The notes beneath the pieces are model-generated. The model had not been told where the DNA came from and ran no database searches. It was given only the letters and a program-made list of their open reading frames with translations. The position numbers and the translations under genes were made by a program. A stretch of DNA of 64,000 nucleotides from Methylobacterium sp. J-090 (GTDB lineage: Bacteria > Pseudomonadota > Alphaproteobacteria > Rhizobiales > Beijerinckiaceae), in NCBI RefSeq assembly GCF_022829345.1, contig NZ_JAKSXV010000075.1, positions 1 through 64,000 on the forward strand. The letters run 5' to 3'. Position 1 is the stretch's first letter. The number at the start of each line of letters is the position of its first letter. This document shows, piece by piece, positions 61,754 to 64,000 of the stretch.

Positions 61754-61807
61754 TGCACCCGCACAGGGTGGCATAGGGCGGATAGTGTGTTATTGTGCAG
61801 CGCACAA
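61754..61807. promoter_or_regulatory. Two TGC-N3/4-GCA dyads upstream of the phasin gene
   Basis: TGC-ACCC-GCA lies at 61754-61763. TGC-AGC-GCA lies at 61796-61804, inside the longer palindrome TTGTGC-AGC-GCACAA (61793-61807). In Paracoccus the PHA-responsive repressor PhaR binds TGC-rich dyads of similar form upstream of the phasin gene. Both sites lie before the ribosome site at about 61830. Confidence 0.5.
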
Positions 61808-61842
61808 CGAACGATCTACAAGCAGTCCAAGAGGAGAGGATA

Positions 61843-62334
61843 ATGACCAGCACCCCGAATTACGAAGTCCCCGCCGAGATGCGCGATTTCGCCGAAAAGA
61901 GCGTCGATCAGGCGCGCAAGGCGTTCGACTCGTTCATCAGCGCGGCACGCCGCACCGCCGACACCGTTCAGGGTTCGGCCGAGACCGCCCGGACCAGCGC
62001 GCATGACGTGTCCGCCCGCGGCTTCGAGTTCGCCGAGCAGAACGTGACGGCGGCCTTCGATCTCGCCCAGAAGCTCGTCCGCTCGCGCGACCTCCAGGAG
62101 GCCATGCAGCACCAGGCCGAGTTCGTCCGCAGCCAGTTCGCGGCGATCCAGGCCCAGGCCAAGGAGTTCGGCGGCCTCGCCCAGACGGCGATGCAGCAGA
62201 GCGCGGAGAAGGCCAAGGGCGTCATGCAGGAATCGGCCGAGCATGCCCGCAAGGCCATGGAGCAGGGCGCCGAAGCCGCGCGCAAGGCTGGTGCCGACAC
62301 CGAGCAGGCCATGCGCAACGCCGGCAACAACTAA
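61843..62334 (+). CDS. Phasin-family protein
   Basis: The 163-residue protein is almost all helix, with phasin features: F-A-E-K-S-V-D-Q-A-R-K-A-F-D-S-F near the N terminus, then F-E-F-A-E-Q-N-V-T-A-A-F-D-L-A-Q-K-L, a long amphipathic helix, and an Ala/Lys/Glu tail. Phasins coat polyhydroxyalkanoate granules and control their size and number. AGAGGAGAGGAT directly upstream fixes the ATG at 61843. Diverges from the histidine kinase; candidate PhaR sites lie between. Confidence 0.88.
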   Translation: MTSTPNYEVPAEMRDFAEKSVDQARKAFDSFISAARRTADTVQGSAETARTSAHDVSARGFEFAEQNVTAAFDLAQKLVRSRDLQEAMQHQAEFVRSQFAAIQAQAKEFGGLAQTAMQQSAEKAKGVMQESAEHARKAMEQGAEAARKAGADTEQAMRNAGNN

Positions 62335-62413
62335 GACCCTGACTTTTCGAACTCACCGCGCTTCCGGGACCGTCGGCGCGGCGCGGTTCGATATTGCAGT
62401 GCAGCATCACCAC

Positions 62414-62451
62414 AACGGCCCGTTCCGCATGCAGCGGGGCGGGCCGTTTCG
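62414..62451 (+). terminator. Hairpin after the phasin gene
   Basis: AACGGCCCG (62414-62422) pairs with CGGGCCGTT (62440-62448) and is followed by TCG, so the T-run is short. It lies 80 bases after the phasin stop. Confidence 0.55.
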
Positions 62452-62622
62452 ATTCACATGGCGGGCCGAGCGCCGGTCCCGCCCCGGACGGTTCCGGACA
62501 GCGGTTTTCGCATCGCCCGTTCGGCAGACCGGATTCCACTTCTCAAGGCGATGGTTTAACGGTTGCGCCCCGCCGGGCGTCCCGCCCGCGACGGACCGGA
62601 TGGATCGAGGAGCGCGTATCCG

Positions 62623-62979
62623 ATGCGACCTGCCTACCGAATCAGCGTGATGGCCGCGGCCCTGGCCGCCGCGCTCGGGTCCCATGGCGCCAGCGCGCAA
62701 TACTACGACGACGGCTACGACCGGCCGCCGCCGCGCCGCTACTATGACGATCGCGGGCCGCCGCCGCGCCGCGGCTACGACGATCCCTACGCCCGCCCGG
62801 CCCCGCGCCGCGCCGCGACGGGCCTCAACTGCGATGCCGTCCAGTCGGGCCTCACCGGGTTCAAGCCGTATTCCTGCCCGCTGCCGGGTCCGCGCCCCCT
62901 CGGGGTCCGCTGCTTCTGCGACATGCCCATCGCGTCATTCAGCGCGCCGCAGACCGCCGTCGGGAGGGTGGTGCCGTAG
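62623..62979 (+). CDS. Exported Tyr/Asp/Pro/Arg-rich small protein
   Basis: The 118-residue product has a signal peptide (M-R-P-A-Y-R-I-S-V-M-A-A-A-L-A-A-A-L-G to A-S-A-Q). The mature N-terminal half is low-complexity, with Y-Y-D-D and P-P-P-R-R repeats. The C-terminal half (about 70-118) has four Cys (L-N-C-D-A-V, Y-S-C-P-L, R-C-F-C-D), suggesting disulfides or metal binding. Family unknown. GAGGAG stands 11 bases before the ATG at 62623. It converges with the L,D-transpeptidase across a strong terminator. Confidence 0.65.
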   Translation: MRPAYRISVMAAALAAALGSHGASAQYYDDGYDRPPPRRYYDDRGPPPRRGYDDPYARPAPRRAATGLNCDAVQSGLTGFKPYSCPLPGPRPLGVRCFCDMPIASFSAPQTAVGRVVP

Positions 62980-62994
62980 GGCGACGGCGAACGC

Positions 62995-63032
62995 GAAAGA
63001 GCCGCCCTTCTTCCGAGGGGCGGCTCTTTCGT
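62995..63032. terminator. Bidirectional terminator
   Basis: GAAAGAGCCGCCC (62995-63007) pairs with GGGCGGCTCTTTC (63018-63030), with A-rich and T-rich ends on both strands. It serves the two convergent genes. Confidence 0.85.
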
Positions 63033-63064
63033 TTCCGGATGGGTCGTATCCCGGTCCGAAGCGA

Positions 63065-63718
63065 TCAGTTCAGCACGACGACCTTGGCACCGACACGGAC
63101 GCGCTCGTACAAGTCCGTGACATCCTCGTTCGTCATCCGGATGCACCCGGAGGACACCGCCTGACCGATGGTATCCGGCTCGTTGGAGCCGTGGATGCGG
63201 TACTCGGTGTTGCCGATGTACATGGCCCGCGCCCCGAGGGGGTTCTCGACGCCGCCGGCCATGTAGCGCGGCAGATCGGGACGGCGCGCGATCATCGCGG
63301 CCGGCGGGGTCCACGACGGCCACTCCTTCTTGGCCGTCACGGTCTTGGTGCCCGACCAGGTGAAGCCGGGACGACCGACGCCGACACCGTACCGGATCGC
63401 CTCGCCGTTCGGCATCACGAAGTACAGGCGCCGTTCGGCGGTGGAGACCACGACGGTGCCGGGCTTGTAGTCGCCGCGGAAGGCGACGATCTCGCGCGGG
63501 ATCGGCGCCACCTGCGCCTGGGGGGCCGCCTGCACGCCCTGGCCGACGGTGCCCTGGTAACCGTAGGGGCTGGCCCCGGTCTGGCCGTAGACGGGGTCGG
63601 CGTAATAGTCCTCGCCGGCTTCGGCGCCGAACGGATCGTAGGGGTTTGCCAGCACCGGGCCGCTGGACAGAACGCAGACGCTGAGAATGCCCGCGAGGGC
63701 GGAGGCGAAGGTCTTCAT
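63065..63718 (-). CDS. L,D-transpeptidase (YkuD family)
   Basis: The 217-residue product has a signal peptide (M-K-T-F-A-S-A-L-A-G-I-L-S-V, cut after V-L-A) and one YkuD domain (about 80-217). The active site is complete: H in I-H-G-S-N near 173 and the catalytic Cys in S-S-G-C-I-R-M near 189. Such enzymes form 3-3 crosslinks in peptidoglycan, or attach outer-membrane proteins to it in this bacterial class. ATG 63718 begins the signal peptide; the upstream in-frame ATG at 63757 would put 13 extra residues before it. Confidence 0.9.
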   Translation of the reverse strand: MKTFASALAGILSVCVLSSGPVLANPYDPFGAEAGEDYYADPVYGQTGASPYGYQGTVGQGVQAAPQAQVAPIPREIVAFRGDYKPGTVVVSTAERRLYFVMPNGEAIRYGVGVGRPGFTWSGTKTVTAKKEWPSWTPPAAMIARRPDLPRYMAGGVENPLGARAMYIGNTEYRIHGSNEPDTIGQAVSSGCIRMTNEDVTDLYERVRVGAKVVVLN

Positions 63719-63823
63719 CGTTGATGCCTTACCTGAAGCGTAACCTTTGCTATACAAGCGTAAGCGTAGGCTGCCGGTTCCACGAGGCCCTGAAGATTTC
63801 GTTTCTCCCCGGATCGAGCGCGG

Positions 63824-64000
63824 TCAGAACACCTCGTCCGTGTGCACGTCGAAGCGGGCGAGGTGGGCGTAACCGAAATTCGTGGTGATCGCGACGTCCG
63901 TGGCGTCCCGGCCCCGGGCCATGACAATGCGGCCGATGCGCGGGGTGTTGTGGCGCGCGTCGAACGTGTACCAGCCGCCGTCGAGATAGACCTCGAACCA
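63824..64000 (-). CDS. Transglutaminase-like protein, C-terminal 58 residues
   Basis: The frame is open at the right edge, so only the C terminus is seen. It begins W-F-E-V-Y-L-D-G-G-W-Y-T-F-D-A-R-H-N-T-P-R-I-G-R and continues M-A-R-G-R-D-A-T-D-V-A. This is the end of the transglutaminase/protease-like core: the W following the catalytic His (H-A-W), then Asp of T-F-D. The catalytic Cys is outside the window. This fits cytoplasmic Transglut_core proteins of alphaproteobacteria. It is transcribed toward the transpeptidase. Confidence 0.75.
   Translation of the reverse strand, partial: WFEVYLDGGWYTFDARHNTPRIGRIVMARGRDATDVAITTNFGYAHLARFDVHTDEVF

Overview
The window is high-GC alphaproteobacterial DNA, most like Methylobacterium or a close relative in the Hyphomicrobiales. 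This is inferred from the gene set: two MucR/Ros-type regulators, a PdhS/PleC-like histidine kinase, a phasin, ACC deaminase beside an Lrp regulator, cyanase with its own ABC importer, and the heparinase-like gene just upstream of purH. I could not run a database search, so the genus is an inference. No insertion sequence, integrase, prophage or CRISPR array was seen. AT-rich islands stand out near 3.8 kb, 4.9 kb, 9.1 kb and 19.6-19.85 kb.

Layout. 0-7 kb: the 3' part of a giant Ig-like/cadherin-like surface protein with six C-terminal repeats, a small unknown protein, a PAS protein and an AmpG-like permease. 7.2-13 kb: a sigma-54 activator diverging from a cyanate import and breakdown operon (three ABC components and cynS), with a near-perfect -24/-12 promoter and three upstream dyads between them. 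13.3-20.3 kb: an accessory stretch bounded by two near-identical MucR genes. It holds an orphan molybdenum hydroxylase subunit coupled to a Tat-type SDR, a start-less coding relic, a 33-residue membrane peptide and several small exported proteins. 20.5-24 kb: an SDR plus alpha/beta hydrolase pair, two small proteins and a YedK/HMCES protein.

24-37 kb is an amino-acid and peptide catabolism block: D-serine dehydratase and its Lrp regulator diverging from ACC deaminase, then a LysR regulator diverging from a peptide ABC importer with an M20 peptidase and a fused double ATPase, then a threonine-aldolase-family enzyme and an MFS carrier. tRNA-Arg(CCG) follows. 37.9-44.1 kb is an HME-type RND efflux operon, then a porin that looks like two fused beta-barrels. 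47.3-52.2 kb holds the heparinase-like gene, purH and a DUF2252 gene.

52-58.5 kb is an acetate block (acs, yjcH, actP) followed by an MHS-family carrier. The right end has a small exported protein, a PAS histidine kinase whose H-box has Ala beside the phospho-His, a phasin with two possible PhaR sites, a small exported protein, an L,D-transpeptidase, and the last 58 residues of a transglutaminase-like protein cut by the window edge.

Together the genes suggest a plant- or surface-associated organism that uses cyanate, ACC, D-serine, peptides and acetate as nitrogen or carbon sources. That ecological reading is inference.
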